Positions 49,197-59,533 of a DNA stretch of 64,000 bases are shown here, one piece after another; positions within the stretch are counted from its first letter, which is position 1; every line of letters begins with the position of its first letter. The stretch is from Rhodococcus xishaensis (GTDB taxonomy: Bacteria; Actinomycetota; Actinomycetes; Mycobacteriales; Mycobacteriaceae): positions 302,783 to 366,782 of the forward strand of contig NZ_RKLO01000004.1 in NCBI RefSeq assembly GCF_004011825.1. Reading direction: 5' to 3'. A model generated the notes under the pieces. It was given only the letters and a program-made list of their open reading frames with translations, had not been told where the DNA came from and searched no databases. A program made the position numbers and the translations under genes.

Positions 49197-49324
49197 TTTC
49201 CGTATGTCCATATCCGGCGTTCGGTGTCATCCGGGTTTTGGCCACGGACCCATCCGATCGCCGCACTGCGCCGAATCTTTCGAGTGCCTTGAAGGAGTAG
49301 GACTTCGGAAGGAATGGGCGGAAC

Positions 49325-50899
49325 GTGACGACTGAGCAATTCGCGAACCCTCGGGCGGGATGGCGCGGCAGGCACCTGGCGGCGCGAGCCGCGTCGGGGG
49401 TGCTGGCGGCGGCCCTGGTGCTGGGTGTGGGGGAACTGATGTCGGTGCCGGTTGGCGGCGCGTCCTCGCCGTTCTTCGCGGTTGGCGGCACCACCGTTGA
49501 CCGGAGCCCGGCGTGGGCGCGTGAATTCGCCATCAGCACGTTCGGCACGAACGACAAACCCGCCCTCTTCATCGGCATGAGCATCCTCATCGTCGTGTTC
49601 GCGGCGATCGCCGGCATCGTCGAACAACGTAGGCGGCCTTACGGCAGCGCCATTCTCGTCGGACTCGGCGCGATCGGGGTGTACGCGGCGGTGAATCGTC
49701 CCGATGCCACGGCCACGTACGCCGTCCCGACGATCGTCGGTGTCCTCGCGGGGGTGCTGGCTCTCCGCCTACTCACCGCGCAGCTATGGGAGCCGGAGAC
49801 CGGCGACCCGCGCGAGCATAGCGGCATCTCCCGCAGAACCTTCCTCGGGCTGGCCGCGACCACGGCGGCGGTCGCCGCCGCGGCGGGCGTTGTGGGACGT
49901 CAGCTCGCGGAGAGGGTTGCCGGTGCGGTGCGCAATCGCAGCGCCTTTACCGTGCCCACCGTGGCCGCGGCGGACTCGGCACCCGCGATCGCGGCCGGTA
50001 CCGACATCGCGGTCCCCGGCGCGACGCCCTTCCTGACCGCGAACGACGACTTCTACCGCATCGATACCGCGCTGCAGGTCCCCATGCTGACCACCGACGA
50101 CTGGCGGTTGCGGATCCACGGCATGGTGGACCGCGAGATCACGCTCACCTGGGACGACCTGATGTCCCGCACCCCGATCGAACGAACGATCACCCTCACC
50201 TGCGTCTCCAACGAGGTCGGCGGCGACCTGGCCGGCAACGCGACCTGGATCGGCTATCCCATCAAGGACCTGCTCGACGAGGTGGGTGTGCCTCCCGACG
50301 CGGACATGCTCCTGTCGGGTAGCCACGACGGCTTCACCGCCGGCACGCCCATCGAGGTCCTCCGTGACGGTCGGGACGCGATACTGGCCGTCGCTATGAA
50401 CGGTAGGCCGCTGCCCTTCGACCACGGCTACCCGGTCCGGCAGGTGGTTCCCGGTCTGTACGGGTACGTCTCGGCGACCAAGTGGGTCGTCGACTGGGAG
50501 CTGACCCGATTCGACCAGGCCCAGGCGTACTGGACGCGACGCGGCTGGGCCGAGCGGGGGCCGATCAAGACCGCGTCGCGGATCGACGTGCCCGCCGCGT
50601 TCGCGAGACTCGACGCCGGTCCGGTTCTCGTCGCCGGGACGGCATGGGCGCAGCACCGCGGCATCGAAAAGGTCGAGGTCCGGGTCGACGGCGGCCCGTG
50701 GCAGACCGCGACCTTGGCCCCGCAGTACACCGTCGACACGTGGCGGCAGTGGACGTGGCAGTGGGAGGCGACTCCCGGCGCTCATACTCTCCAGGTGCGT
50801 GCCACCGACCTCGACGGCGTGACCCAGACCGAGGTGCAGACAGGGCCCGTCCCCGACGGTGCCACGGGATGGCACTCGCTGTCGGTGACGGTGTCGTGA
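49325..50899 (+). CDS. Membrane-anchored molybdopterin-dependent oxidoreductase (sulfite oxidase family)
   Basis: This 524-aa protein joins four membrane helices (about 19-45, 79-99, 104-122 and 130-150) to a sulfite-oxidase-type molybdopterin domain. Between them lies an internal twin-arginine motif, SRRTFLGLAATTA, near residue 170, so the catalytic part is probably exported folded. The Mo-binding cysteine is C293 in TLTCVSNEVGGDL. The C-terminal Mo-co dimerisation domain follows (KVEVRVDGGPW). The GTG start has GGAAGG upstream. No heme partner is nearby. The substrate is unknown. Confidence 0.88.
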   Translation: MTTEQFANPRAGWRGRHLAARAASGVLAAALVLGVGELMSVPVGGASSPFFAVGGTTVDRSPAWAREFAISTFGTNDKPALFIGMSILIVVFAAIAGIVEQRRRPYGSAILVGLGAIGVYAAVNRPDATATYAVPTIVGVLAGVLALRLLTAQLWEPETGDPREHSGISRRTFLGLAATTAAVAAAAGVVGRQLAERVAGAVRNRSAFTVPTVAAADSAPAIAAGTDIAVPGATPFLTANDDFYRIDTALQVPMLTTDDWRLRIHGMVDREITLTWDDLMSRTPIERTITLTCVSNEVGGDLAGNATWIGYPIKDLLDEVGVPPDADMLLSGSHDGFTAGTPIEVLRDGRDAILAVAMNGRPLPFDHGYPVRQVVPGLYGYVSATKWVVDWELTRFDQAQAYWTRRGWAERGPIKTASRIDVPAAFARLDAGPVLVAGTAWAQHRGIEKVEVRVDGGPWQTATLAPQYTVDTWRQWTWQWEATPGAHTLQVRATDLDGVTQTEVQTGPVPDGATGWHSLSVTVS

Positions 50900-50929
50900 C
50901 GCGGATCGTCACCGGCTACCGGGACGTGC

Positions 50930-50935
50930 GCTAGT
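50930..50935 (+). repeat. Left target-site copy of the IS481 element (GCTAGT)
   Basis: It matches the NCTAGN target preferred by IS481-type elements. The right copy, GCTAGG, lies at 52004-52009 and differs at the last base. Confidence 0.7.
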
Positions 50936-52003
50936 TGTAGTTCCCAGGCAGGTTGTGAACGGCGTGGCGTGGCGGAGTAGGTGAGGACCTCCGGTATCGG
51001 TGTGGTTACCACACACACGCCGACAAATCGGAGGTCCTCGATGACACACGCTAATGCCTTCCTGACTCCTCGTGGACGATTGACCCTCGCCGAACTCGTC
51101 GTCATCGACGGCTGGTCGGTGGCGCGGGTATCCGAACGGTTCCAGTGCTCGAAGGCGACGGCGACGAAATGGGTGGACCGCTACCGTGCCGGCGACCGGT
51201 CGATGCGGGATCGATCTTCACGCCCACACCGGTGTCCACACCGGACACCGACCCGTACCGAGCGCCGGATCGTCGGGCTGCGGTTCACTCGCAGGTGGGG
51301 GCCACACCGGATCGCGTACCACCTGCACCTGGCCCGTTCCACCGTCGAGGCCGTGCTGCGCCGGTACCGGATGCCCCGGCTCGCTCACCTCGATCAGGCC
51401 ACCGGCCTGCCCGTGCGCCGGGAGCCCGCTCGACGCTACGAGCACGCCGAGCCCGGAGATCTGGTCCACGTGGACATCAAGAAACTCGGCCGGATCCCTC
51501 ACGGCGGCGGTCACCGTAAACTCGGCCGCGCAGCAGGACGCAAGAACCGCTCCGGCAGGGGGTACGTGTCCCTGCACCACGCGATCGACGACCATTCCCG
51601 GCTCGCCTACTCGGAAATCCTTGGTGACGAGACGAAGGAGACCGCGGCCGGCTTCTGGACCCGGGCGAAAGCCTTCTTCGCCGCCCACCACATCACTGTC
51701 ACCCTGGTGTTGACCGACAATGGATCCTGTTACCGCTCACACGCATTCGCTGCCGCACTCGGGCCGACGTCGCGCACAAGCGGACCCGCCCGTACCGACC
51801 GCAGACCAACGGGAAGGTGGAGCGTTTCAATCGCACCCTCGCCGCCGAGTGGGCGTATGCCGACACCTACCGCAGCGACGAGGCACGTTCATCGACATAC
51901 CAAGCCTGGATCCATCACTACAATCGCCACCGACCCCACACCGGGATCGGCGGCAAGTCACCCATCGAACGTGTCGGCGTTCACAACGTCCCCAGGAATT
52001 ACA
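50936..52003 (+). mobile_element. IS481-family insertion sequence (1068 bp)
   Basis: The ends are imperfect inverted repeats of about 29 bp: left 50936-50964 starting TGTAGTTCCCAGG, and right 51975-52003, whose complement starts TGTAATTCCTGGG. Both share GTTGTGAACG inside. One DDE transposase frame fills it. It is flanked by 6-bp NCTAGN target copies. It inserted at the very end of the SDR gene at 52005, just after the molybdopterin gene. Confidence 0.9.
50983..51039 (+). promoter_or_regulatory. Hairpin sequestering the transposase ribosome site
   Basis: GAGGACCTCCG (50983-50993) is the exact complement of CGGAGGTCCTC (51029-51039). The right arm contains the GGAGGT ribosome site just before ATG 51041. 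Read-through RNA would fold and block translation. Confidence 0.6.
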
Positions 52004-52008
52004 GCTAG
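51041..52008 (+). pseudogene. IS481-family transposase, frameshifted
   Basis: The first part (51041 to about 51763) encodes an HTH region (LAELVVIDGWSVARVSERF) and the start of the DDE core, with HVDIKKLGRIP (first D) and VLTDNGSCYRSH (second D). At about 51761-51764 one base appears to be missing. The frame then shifts to that of 51765-52008, which encodes KRTRPYRPQTNGKVERFNRT (catalytic E), AYADTYRSDEAR and HRPHTGIGGKSP. Restoring one base would give a standard protein of about 320 aa. The stop TAG lies in the target CTAG, outside the inverted repeat. The element is probably non-autonomous, unless programmed frameshifting operates. Confidence 0.85.
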
Positions 52009-52826
52009 GCGATCCATGAGCCGGTCAGCCCCTGCACCACCGCACCGTCGAGGTCCGCGAGCTTCACTCCGGCGAAAGCACGTGCAGCGTCGGAGGTCAG
52101 CACTCGGAAGGCGGGCCGCTCTGCCGCCAGCACCTCGACCAACTGGCCGGCCACGTCCTGTGGAGTTTGGGCGTTGGCGAAGACACCGCTGGTGTGGGCC
52201 AGGTAGGCGGTGAGTGCGGGCGCGTACGGTCCGGCCTGCTCGATCACGGCATCGATGACACCGACATTGCTGACGAATTCGCTGGCCACCGCACCCGGCT
52301 CGACCACGCTGATCGCCACACCGACGGTCGCCGCGACCGGCGCCAGCGACTCCATGAACCCCTCGACCGCGAACTTGGCCGCGCAGTAGGCCTCATTGAA
52401 CGGCTGCCCCACCACACCGCCGACGCTGGTGACGGTCACCACCCGCCCCTTACTCACGCGCAGCAGTGGCAGTGCCGCCTTGGTGACGGTAAGGACACCG
52501 AAGAAGTTGACCTCCATCACGGCGCGCACGTCGTCTAAACTCTCCTGCTCGAGCGTGCCGAGGTGACCCGCACCGGCGTTGTTCACCAGCGCGTCGAGAC
52601 GATCCAGCCCGGCCAGGCACTCCGCGACCGAAGCCGGGTCAGTCACATCCAAGGCCCTCACATCGACGGACACCCCAGCCTGCTCGGCTGCCGCCAGCAA
52701 CGCGGTCGCCTTGGTGGTGTCGCGCATGGTGGCCACCACATGCCAGCCGCTCTGCGCGGCGGCGACGGCGGTGGCCAGGCCGATTCCGGAGGAGGTGCCG
52801 GTGATCAGGACGGTCTTGCTGCTCAT
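52005..52826 (-). CDS. Short-chain dehydrogenase/reductase under MarR control
   Basis: This 273-aa SDR has TGTSSGIG, NNAGAG and catalytic YCAAK with Ser in TSVGG. The N-terminal fold resembles 3-oxoacyl or retinol-type reductases. AAGGG lies before the ATG. The stop codon TAG is formed by the CTAG target of the adjacent IS481 element, so insertion may have altered the last codons. It is divergent from a MarR gene with a shared dyad between them. The substrate is unknown. Confidence 0.88.
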   Translation of the reverse strand: MSSKTVLITGTSSGIGLATAVAAAQSGWHVVATMRDTTKATALLAAAEQAGVSVDVRALDVTDPASVAECLAGLDRLDALVNNAGAGHLGTLEQESLDDVRAVMEVNFFGVLTVTKAALPLLRVSKGRVVTVTSVGGVVGQPFNEAYCAAKFAVEGFMESLAPVAATVGVAISVVEPGAVASEFVSNVGVIDAVIEQAGPYAPALTAYLAHTSGVFANAQTPQDVAGQLVEVLAAERPAFRVLTSDAARAFAGVKLADLDGAVVQGLTGSWIA

Positions 52827-52853
52827 CTTCTCAACCCTTCATTGCTTATCGTT

Positions 52854-52879
52854 CATAGCTATTATGCACCATAACTATG
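52854..52879. promoter_or_regulatory. MarR-type operator between SDR and marR
   Basis: CATAGCTAT (52854-52862) and ATAACTATG (52871-52879) form a near-perfect dyad (8 of 9) in an AT-rich stretch, unlike the GC-rich surroundings. It probably controls both divergent genes. Confidence 0.6.
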
Positions 52880-52917
52880 TTTTGTAAAATTCCGTTCTGT
52901 CAAGCATCTTGGTAGGC

Positions 52918-53346
52918 ATGGACCCCATGGAAAGCAGTTCGGATGATCCAGTCGACGATGTCGTGGGCCTGTTCGCCGCAATCAACCGCCGCTACGCGCA
53001 GGAGTCAGAAACCGCCGCCGCCGTACATGACCTAACCCCATTGCAGGTCAAGGCACTACTCGCCGCAGAAGCACCGGTCCCGATGCGCCACATCGCTAAC
53101 CGCCTGCACGCGGAACCCTCCAACGTCACCACCATCATCGATCGATTGGAGTCACGCGGCCTGGTCGAGCGCCGCCCCGCCTCGGGCGACCGCCGCATCA
53201 AACTCGTCGCCGCCACCCCGGCCGGGCTCGCCGTCGCGGCTGACCTCCGCGCTCGTATGCCCTTCGCCGCGGCCCCGCTGGCCCGACTCGCCACCGAGCA
53301 ACGCCAGTCCCTGCGCGAACTACTGCAACTCGTCCTGAACGCCTGA
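52918..53346 (+). CDS. MarR-family transcriptional regulator
   Basis: This 142-aa winged-helix regulator has LTPLQVKALLAAEAPVPMRH, the recognition region NRLHAEPSNVTTIIDRLESR, and a wing with ERRPASGDRRIKLV. It is divergent from the SDR at 52005 and probably represses it through the dyad at 52854-52879. ATG 52918 is taken as start; TTG 52909 and ATG 52927 are alternatives. The ligand is unknown. Confidence 0.9.
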   Translation: MDPMESSSDDPVDDVVGLFAAINRRYAQESETAAAVHDLTPLQVKALLAAEAPVPMRHIANRLHAEPSNVTTIIDRLESRGLVERRPASGDRRIKLVAATPAGLAVAADLRARMPFAAAPLARLATEQRQSLRELLQLVLNA

Positions 53347-53370
53347 CCCAGCGGGCGCGGCGGACGACAG

Positions 53371-53898
53371 CTACTCGGTCGGCATCACGATCGTCGAGAA
53401 CAGCCGCCGGGTCCGCCCTTCGGCGGGGCCGAGTTCGCCCCAGCGTTCGATCACGCCCCGCAGTTCGTCCAGGAACTGCTCGAACTCGCTGTCCGACAGC
53501 GAGAGTGCGGTCTGCGTGTATCCGACGCCGTCCTGTGTGAAATCGCGATCGTGCCGGGAGAGGTAGGCGTCGAACGGGCTGAGAAGTCCGGCGAGGAACG
53601 CCATGAATGCCTGACGGTGTTCGTCCGGGGACATCGTGGCTAGTTCTTCGGGGGAGATCCGCCCAGCCTCCGAGCGCAGGGCGTAGGTCCGGCGCACGGC
53701 ACCGCGCACCTTCTCCATGGCGACCACGTCGAGCACGCGGGCATCGGTGAGGGTCGCGACCTGACGGTAGAGCGTGGCCGACGTGACGTCGGGCAGCTCG
53801 GCCGCCAGTGCGGCCGTCGTCAGCTGTCGTCCACCGAGCAGCGCCTGCACGATGCGCAAGCGGATCGGGTGGAGCAGAAGATCTGCGCTGACACTCAT
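53371..53898 (-). CDS. ArsR-like winged-helix regulator
   Basis: This 175-aa protein starts MSVSADLLLHPIRLRIVQAL, typical of ArsR/HTH_20 regulators that sit beside the gene they control. The recognition helix is in DVTSATLYRQVATLTDARVL. The second half is helical and may bind a ligand. The frame opens 20 codons earlier but only the 53898 ATG fits the family start. It is divergent from the hydrolase at 53979. It probably acts on the TTCTCATT repeats between them. Confidence 0.85.
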   Translation of the reverse strand: MSVSADLLLHPIRLRIVQALLGGRQLTTAALAAELPDVTSATLYRQVATLTDARVLDVVAMEKVRGAVRRTYALRSEAGRISPEELATMSPDEHRQAFMAFLAGLLSPFDAYLSRHDRDFTQDGVGYTQTALSLSDSEFEQFLDELRGVIERWGELGPAEGRTRRLFSTIVMPTE

Positions 53899-53910
53899 CG
53901 AACACCAACC

Positions 53911-53949
53911 ATTCTCATTATTGACAACGTTCTCATTTGTAAGAATGAT
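53911..53949 (+). promoter_or_regulatory. Sigma70-type promoter with TTCTCATT repeats
   Basis: TTGACA (53921-53926), a 17-base spacer and AATGAT (53944-53949) form a near-consensus promoter for the hydrolase gene. TTCTCATT occurs at 53912 and 53930, 18 bases apart, on both sides of the -35 box. This suits binding by the divergent regulator. Confidence 0.65.
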
Positions 53950-53978
53950 ACTCCTCAACGGACTTAGGGAGGAGCACC

Positions 53979-55280
53979 ATGGCCAAGTTGACGGTCACCT
54001 CGACCGCACTGACGATCGCACTCTCGCGTGGGGAGAAGGTCGCGAGCCTGCACGGCGACATCACCATCCCGCTCGAGCAGATCAGTTGCGTCGACGTCGT
54101 CGCGGACGCGTTCGCGAACATGCGCGGATTCCGCGCGCCCGGCCTCGGGTTTCCGGGCCGGGTCCGAATCGGAACCTGGCGGGGCCGCGGATCCCGGATG
54201 TTCGTCGTCGCCCGTCGCGGTGTGCCGGCCGTGCGGGTGCGGACCGTCGGCGTCGCCGCAGGTGCGAACTTCGACCAGGTGATCGTCAGTACCCCGAATG
54301 CGACAGCCGACGCTCAACGCGTTCGGGACGCGCTGTCGACGGGCCGTCCCGAGTTCGCCGAACAGGAGGTGTCGTTCGTCTCGGGCGACGGCACCGAGTT
54401 GGTCGGGGCACTGGCCGTGCCGAGCGGCGGAGGCCCCGGGCCGGTGGCGTTGATCCTGAGCGGCTCCGGTGAGATCGACCGGGACGGCGATCATCGCAAG
54501 ATGGCCATCGGTGTCAGTCGGGCGCTCGCGCACGCCCTGGCCCACAATGGCGTCGCGTCGTTGCGATACGACAAGCGTGGGGTCGGTGCGTCGGGCGGCA
54601 GCTTTCTGACCGCGGGCTTCGCCGACAACGTCGCCGATGCCGCAGCTGCTATCGAATGGCTCCGTTCCACAGGAGGATTCGCGAGGGACGAGGTTGCCGT
54701 GATCGGACACAGCGAGGGTGCGTGCCAGGCCGTCGCGCTGGGCGCGGACCGGACCGCGGATCCGGCCGCGGTGGTGCTGCTCGCAGGTCCGGCGGCGACC
54801 GGCCGAGAGGTGCTGTTGTGGCAGTCAGGCAAAGCCGTCGCGGGCCTGCCGGCCGCAGTGCGAGCGATCCTGCGGGTGTTGCGAATCAACGTGCGTACCA
54901 AGCAGATGAAGGCGCTGGACAAGTTGTATCGGAGCGAGGGCGACGTCGCACGACTCGGCAGCCGCAAGGTCAACGCGCGCTGGTTTCGAGAGTTCCTCGA
55001 CTTCGATCCGAAACCGTTTCTACGAGAGAACTATTCACCCGTCCTCGCGATCACCGGCGGGAAAGATATCCAGGTCGACCCAGACGACCTCACGACCATC
55101 GCCGACCTGGTGCCGGACGAGGTCGACACGGTCCGGGTTCCCGATCTGACGCACCTGCTGCGCCGGGATCCGAACCCGCCGTCCCTGCGTGCCTACCGGC
55201 AGCTGGTGCGCGAACCGGTCGATGACAAGCTGCTGTCGCTGGTGGCCGACTGGACCGCCGGCCACCTGCGACGCGTGTGA
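53979..55280 (+). CDS. Alpha/beta hydrolase with extra N-terminal domain
   Basis: This 433-aa hydrolase has the nucleophile elbow VIGHSEGACQAVAL (Ser near 247). LILSGSGEIDRDGDHRKMA forms the oxyanion region, LRYDKRGVGASGG follows, and the His is probably in VPDLTHLLRRD near the end. The first 120 residues are not hydrolase. They are beta-rich, with SRGEKVASLHGDITIPLEQI and GSRMFVVARRGVPAVRVR, and resemble a small PH-like domain. GGGAGGAG precedes the ATG by four bases. It is induced or repressed through the divergent ArsR-like regulator. The substrate is unknown. Confidence 0.85.
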   Translation: MAKLTVTSTALTIALSRGEKVASLHGDITIPLEQISCVDVVADAFANMRGFRAPGLGFPGRVRIGTWRGRGSRMFVVARRGVPAVRVRTVGVAAGANFDQVIVSTPNATADAQRVRDALSTGRPEFAEQEVSFVSGDGTELVGALAVPSGGGPGPVALILSGSGEIDRDGDHRKMAIGVSRALAHALAHNGVASLRYDKRGVGASGGSFLTAGFADNVADAAAAIEWLRSTGGFARDEVAVIGHSEGACQAVALGADRTADPAAVVLLAGPAATGREVLLWQSGKAVAGLPAAVRAILRVLRINVRTKQMKALDKLYRSEGDVARLGSRKVNARWFREFLDFDPKPFLRENYSPVLAITGGKDIQVDPDDLTTIADLVPDEVDTVRVPDLTHLLRRDPNPPSLRAYRQLVREPVDDKLLSLVADWTAGHLRRV

Positions 55281-55330
55281 GCCTTCGTTGTCAGCGGGCG
55301 GCTCCCGGGGTCATCGGACGGCCCCCGATG

Positions 55331-55801
55331 TCAACGGACGACTATGCCGTCGTCGTCGCTGTAGACGGTCTCGCCCGGGTTGAAGGTGACACCGCCGAAG
55401 GAGACCGGCACGTTCTTCTCGCCGGAACCGGTCTGTGTGCTCTTGCGGGGGTTCGTGCCGAGCGCCTTGATGCCGATGTCGAGGGTGCGCAGGATCGCCG
55501 AATCGCGCACCGCCGCGTTGACGATGACGCCCGCCCATCCGTTCGAGACACCACGGCCGGCGATGATGTCGCCAACGAGGGCCGTATGCACGCTCGCGTC
55601 GCCGTCGACGACGAGGACACCGCCGTTGCCGGGTTCGCTCAGGGTTTGCTTGACCAGCAGGTTGTCCTGGAAGCACTTGATCGTGGTGATCGGGCCGGAG
55701 AACACGCTCCGTGCACCGAACTGGATGAACTGGGTGTCGCAGCTGCGGATTTCCGGACCGATCTCGTCGGCCAGATCGGCGGTTGCCACCGGTTCACTCA
55801 T
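55331..55801 (-). CDS. rraA: RraA family protein (RNase E regulator/aldolase fold)
   Basis: This 156-aa protein belongs to the RraA family. E. coli RraA inhibits RNase E, while others are hydroxy-acid aldolases. [19 protein letters not shown] opens the fold. [19 protein letters not shown] and AAVRDSAIL carry the G-X-R-D region shared with the aldolases. The protein is of normal length. A perfect 14-bp palindrome lies 41 bases before the start. It is convergent with the hydrolase gene. Confidence 0.88.
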   Translation of the reverse strand: MSEPVATADLADEIGPEIRSCDTQFIQFGARSVFSGPITTIKCFQDNLLVKQTLSEPGNGGVLVVDGDASVHTALVGDIIAGRGVSNGWAGVIVNAAVRDSAILRTLDIGIKALGTNPRKSTQTGSGEKNVPVSFGGVTFNPGETVYSDDDGIVVR

Positions 55802-55841
55802 GGTTACTGCCCTTTCGTTCGTTCGCCGGTCGCACCCGAGC

Positions 55842-55855
55842 TTACCGATCGGTAA
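55842..55855. promoter_or_regulatory. 14-bp palindrome upstream of rraA
   Basis: TTACCGATCGGTAA is a perfect palindrome typical of TetR-family operators. It lies between rraA and the 3' end of the acyl-CoA synthetase gene. The cognate regulator is unknown. Confidence 0.6.
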
Positions 55856-55930
55856 CTTGTGCCGGTCAGCTGCGACCGTGACGCCAAACGTAGTCCGGGC
55901 AGGGAACGAGGAGGAACAGCGCGAGGGCCG

Positions 55931-57772
<1,842 letters not shown>

Positions 57773-57796
57773 GACCCGAGTCTATGAACCCCACTG

Positions 57797-57865
57797 ATGC
57801 CCTGAACGGGAATTCATGTCACGGTTCCGCCGCGAAGGCATGACGTGAATTCCCGTTCAGGGCAT
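57797..57865. repeat. 25-bp inverted repeat (possible terminator)
   Basis: Arms 57797-57821 and 57841-57865 match except for one G-U position and start ATGCCCTGAACGGGAATTCA. The 19-base middle part is GC-rich. It separates the ABC permease end from the ligase start. There is no T-run. It may be a terminator or a copy of a dispersed repeat family. Confidence 0.7.
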
Positions 57866-57901
57866 GGGCGGCGGTGGCGGGGCGTCGCCGGCCGGTGAGG
57901 G

Positions 57902-59533
57902 TCAGCGGAGGTCGCGGCGGCGCAGCCCGGCGAGACCGCCGACCAGCAACGCCACCGCGATCAGCAGCAGCCAGACGACCGGTGCGGCCTGGAACTCGGC
58001 CCCCGGCAGCCGGGGCAAGTGCAGGAACGGCACGAGGTCGAGCAGCAGCTGGGGGAGATCGGCGACCATCCCGATGATGTACAAAGCGAGCATCGCTGCG
58101 AACACGACCCACGCGCCCGGGGCCAGACGCGGCAACGCACCGAACAGCGCGACGGTGATCCCCGTGACGAGCCATACCGCCGGCAGTTGTACGAGCGCGG
58201 CTGCTAGGACGGGAGGGATCTGTCCGCCGATGTCGCCGATGGACGCGCCGTACGCGATCCCGGCCGCAAGCCCCGCGACGATGAGGACGATTGCGGGACC
58301 AGCGAGAGCGAACAGGAGGTGGCTGCTCGCCCAGCGCGGGCGGCCGATCGCCGCGCCGAGAACGGATTCGGCTCGGCTCGACTCCTCCTCATCGCGCAAC
58401 TGCAATGTCGCGGAGATGGAGAAGGCGGCCGCGGCGAGGCCGAAGATGGAGAAAATCATCGCGAGGTACGCATCCTCGATCACCTTGGTCCCACCCATGC
58501 GGTCCAGGACAGAGATGATGAATTCGCTGCTGCCGATCTGGTCGCTGACGCCGCTCGCCGCGGCGCCGAGCATGGCCGCGAACACGGCCAGTCCCACCGT
58601 CCACGCGAGCAGTGGTCCGCGCTGCATGCGCCAGGCGAGGCCGATCGGGCCCGACAAGAAGGTCGACGCTTCGCCGGGACCGGGGCGTCCGGCGATGAGG
58701 CCGGCACCCAGGTCGCGCTGGTCGTGCAGGCGGTAGGCGACGGCGACGAGGACGACGGCGGTAACCGCCGATAGCAACAGCACCCACCAGCGTTCGTCGG
58801 CGAACGGCCGCAGCTGCTGCGCCCACCCGATCGGTGACAGCCACGACATCGTTCCCGATCCGACGTCCCCGACAGCTCTGAGCAGGAACGCGAACGCGAG
58901 GACGGCGAACGCGAGGCCGCGCGCCAGTCGCGCGCCGGTGCTGATTTGGGCGGCGACCGCTGCCACCCCCGCGAACACCACCCCGGCGCCGAACATGGCC
59001 GCGCCGAACGCGATCGATCCGGCGGCGCCCGTTCCGATCGCGGCGAGGCCCGCAGTGCTGGCCGCGGCACTGACGACCGTTCCGATGCCTGCGACGAGAA
59101 GCGCCGCGGTGAGGCCCGCGCGGCGTCCGATCGACGTCGACTCGAGCAGTTCTGTGCGCCCCATCTCCTCCTCGGTGCGGGTGTGGCGGATGACGGTCAG
59201 GATGACGGCGATGGCCAGCATCGGGAACAGGATCCCCGATCGCCACGTCGCCAGCGCGCCGATGCTGGACCCGAATATTGGTCCCACCAAGGCGATCTGG
59301 GACTTCACGACCGCGGTCGTTGCCGCGAACGCGGCACGGGCACTCTCCGTCGGGTACAGTCCCGCGATCGAGCTGCCGTACACCATTGGCAGCACGCCCA
59401 ACACGATCGCCCAGGCAGGCAAGATCATCCGGTCGCGGCGCAGGTAGAGGCGCAGCAGCGCCGTTGTTCCGGTGAAAGGCGACGACGTCGTCACCCCCGT
59501 AACGGTGGCCCTCGACGTCGCGGTGGCGGTCAT
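57902..59533 (-). CDS. ABC transporter permease (drug/polyketide exporter type)
   Basis: This 543-aa integral membrane protein has about 12 helices. It resembles the large single-chain permeases that pair with a soluble ATPase in actinobacterial antibiotic-resistance exporters. It begins with a polar N-terminus and a first helix in [16 protein letters not shown]. Repeated [14 protein letters not shown]-type loops separate two halves of six helices, suggesting internal duplication. The start overlaps the ATPase gene by 4 bases. The substrate is unknown. Confidence 0.85.
   Translation of the reverse strand: MTATATSRATVTGVTTSSPFTGTTALLRLYLRRDRMILPAWAIVLGVLPMVYGSSIAGLYPTESARAAFAATTAVVKSQIALVGPIFGSSIGALATWRSGILFPMLAIAVILTVIRHTRTEEEMGRTELLESTSIGRRAGLTAALLVAGIGTVVSAAASTAGLAAIGTGAAGSIAFGAAMFGAGVVFAGVAAVAAQISTGARLARGLAFAVLAFAFLLRAVGDVGSGTMSWLSPIGWAQQLRPFADERWWVLLLSAVTAVVLVAVAYRLHDQRDLGAGLIAGRPGPGEASTFLSGPIGLAWRMQRGPLLAWTVGLAVFAAMLGAAASGVSDQIGSSEFIISVLDRMGGTKVIEDAYLAMIFSIFGLAAAAFSISATLQLRDEEESSRAESVLGAAIGRPRWASSHLLFALAGPAIVLIVAGLAAGIAYGASIGDIGGQIPPVLAAALVQLPAVWLVTGITVALFGALPRLAPGAWVVFAAMLALYIIGMVADLPQLLLDLVPFLHLPRLPGAEFQAAPVVWLLLIAVALLVGGLAGLRRRDLR

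Noticed and set aside
55281-55330. Small CATCGG/CCGATG hairpin between the hydrolase and rraA
   Set aside because: The stem is only 6 bp and there is no T-run; too weak to call a terminator.
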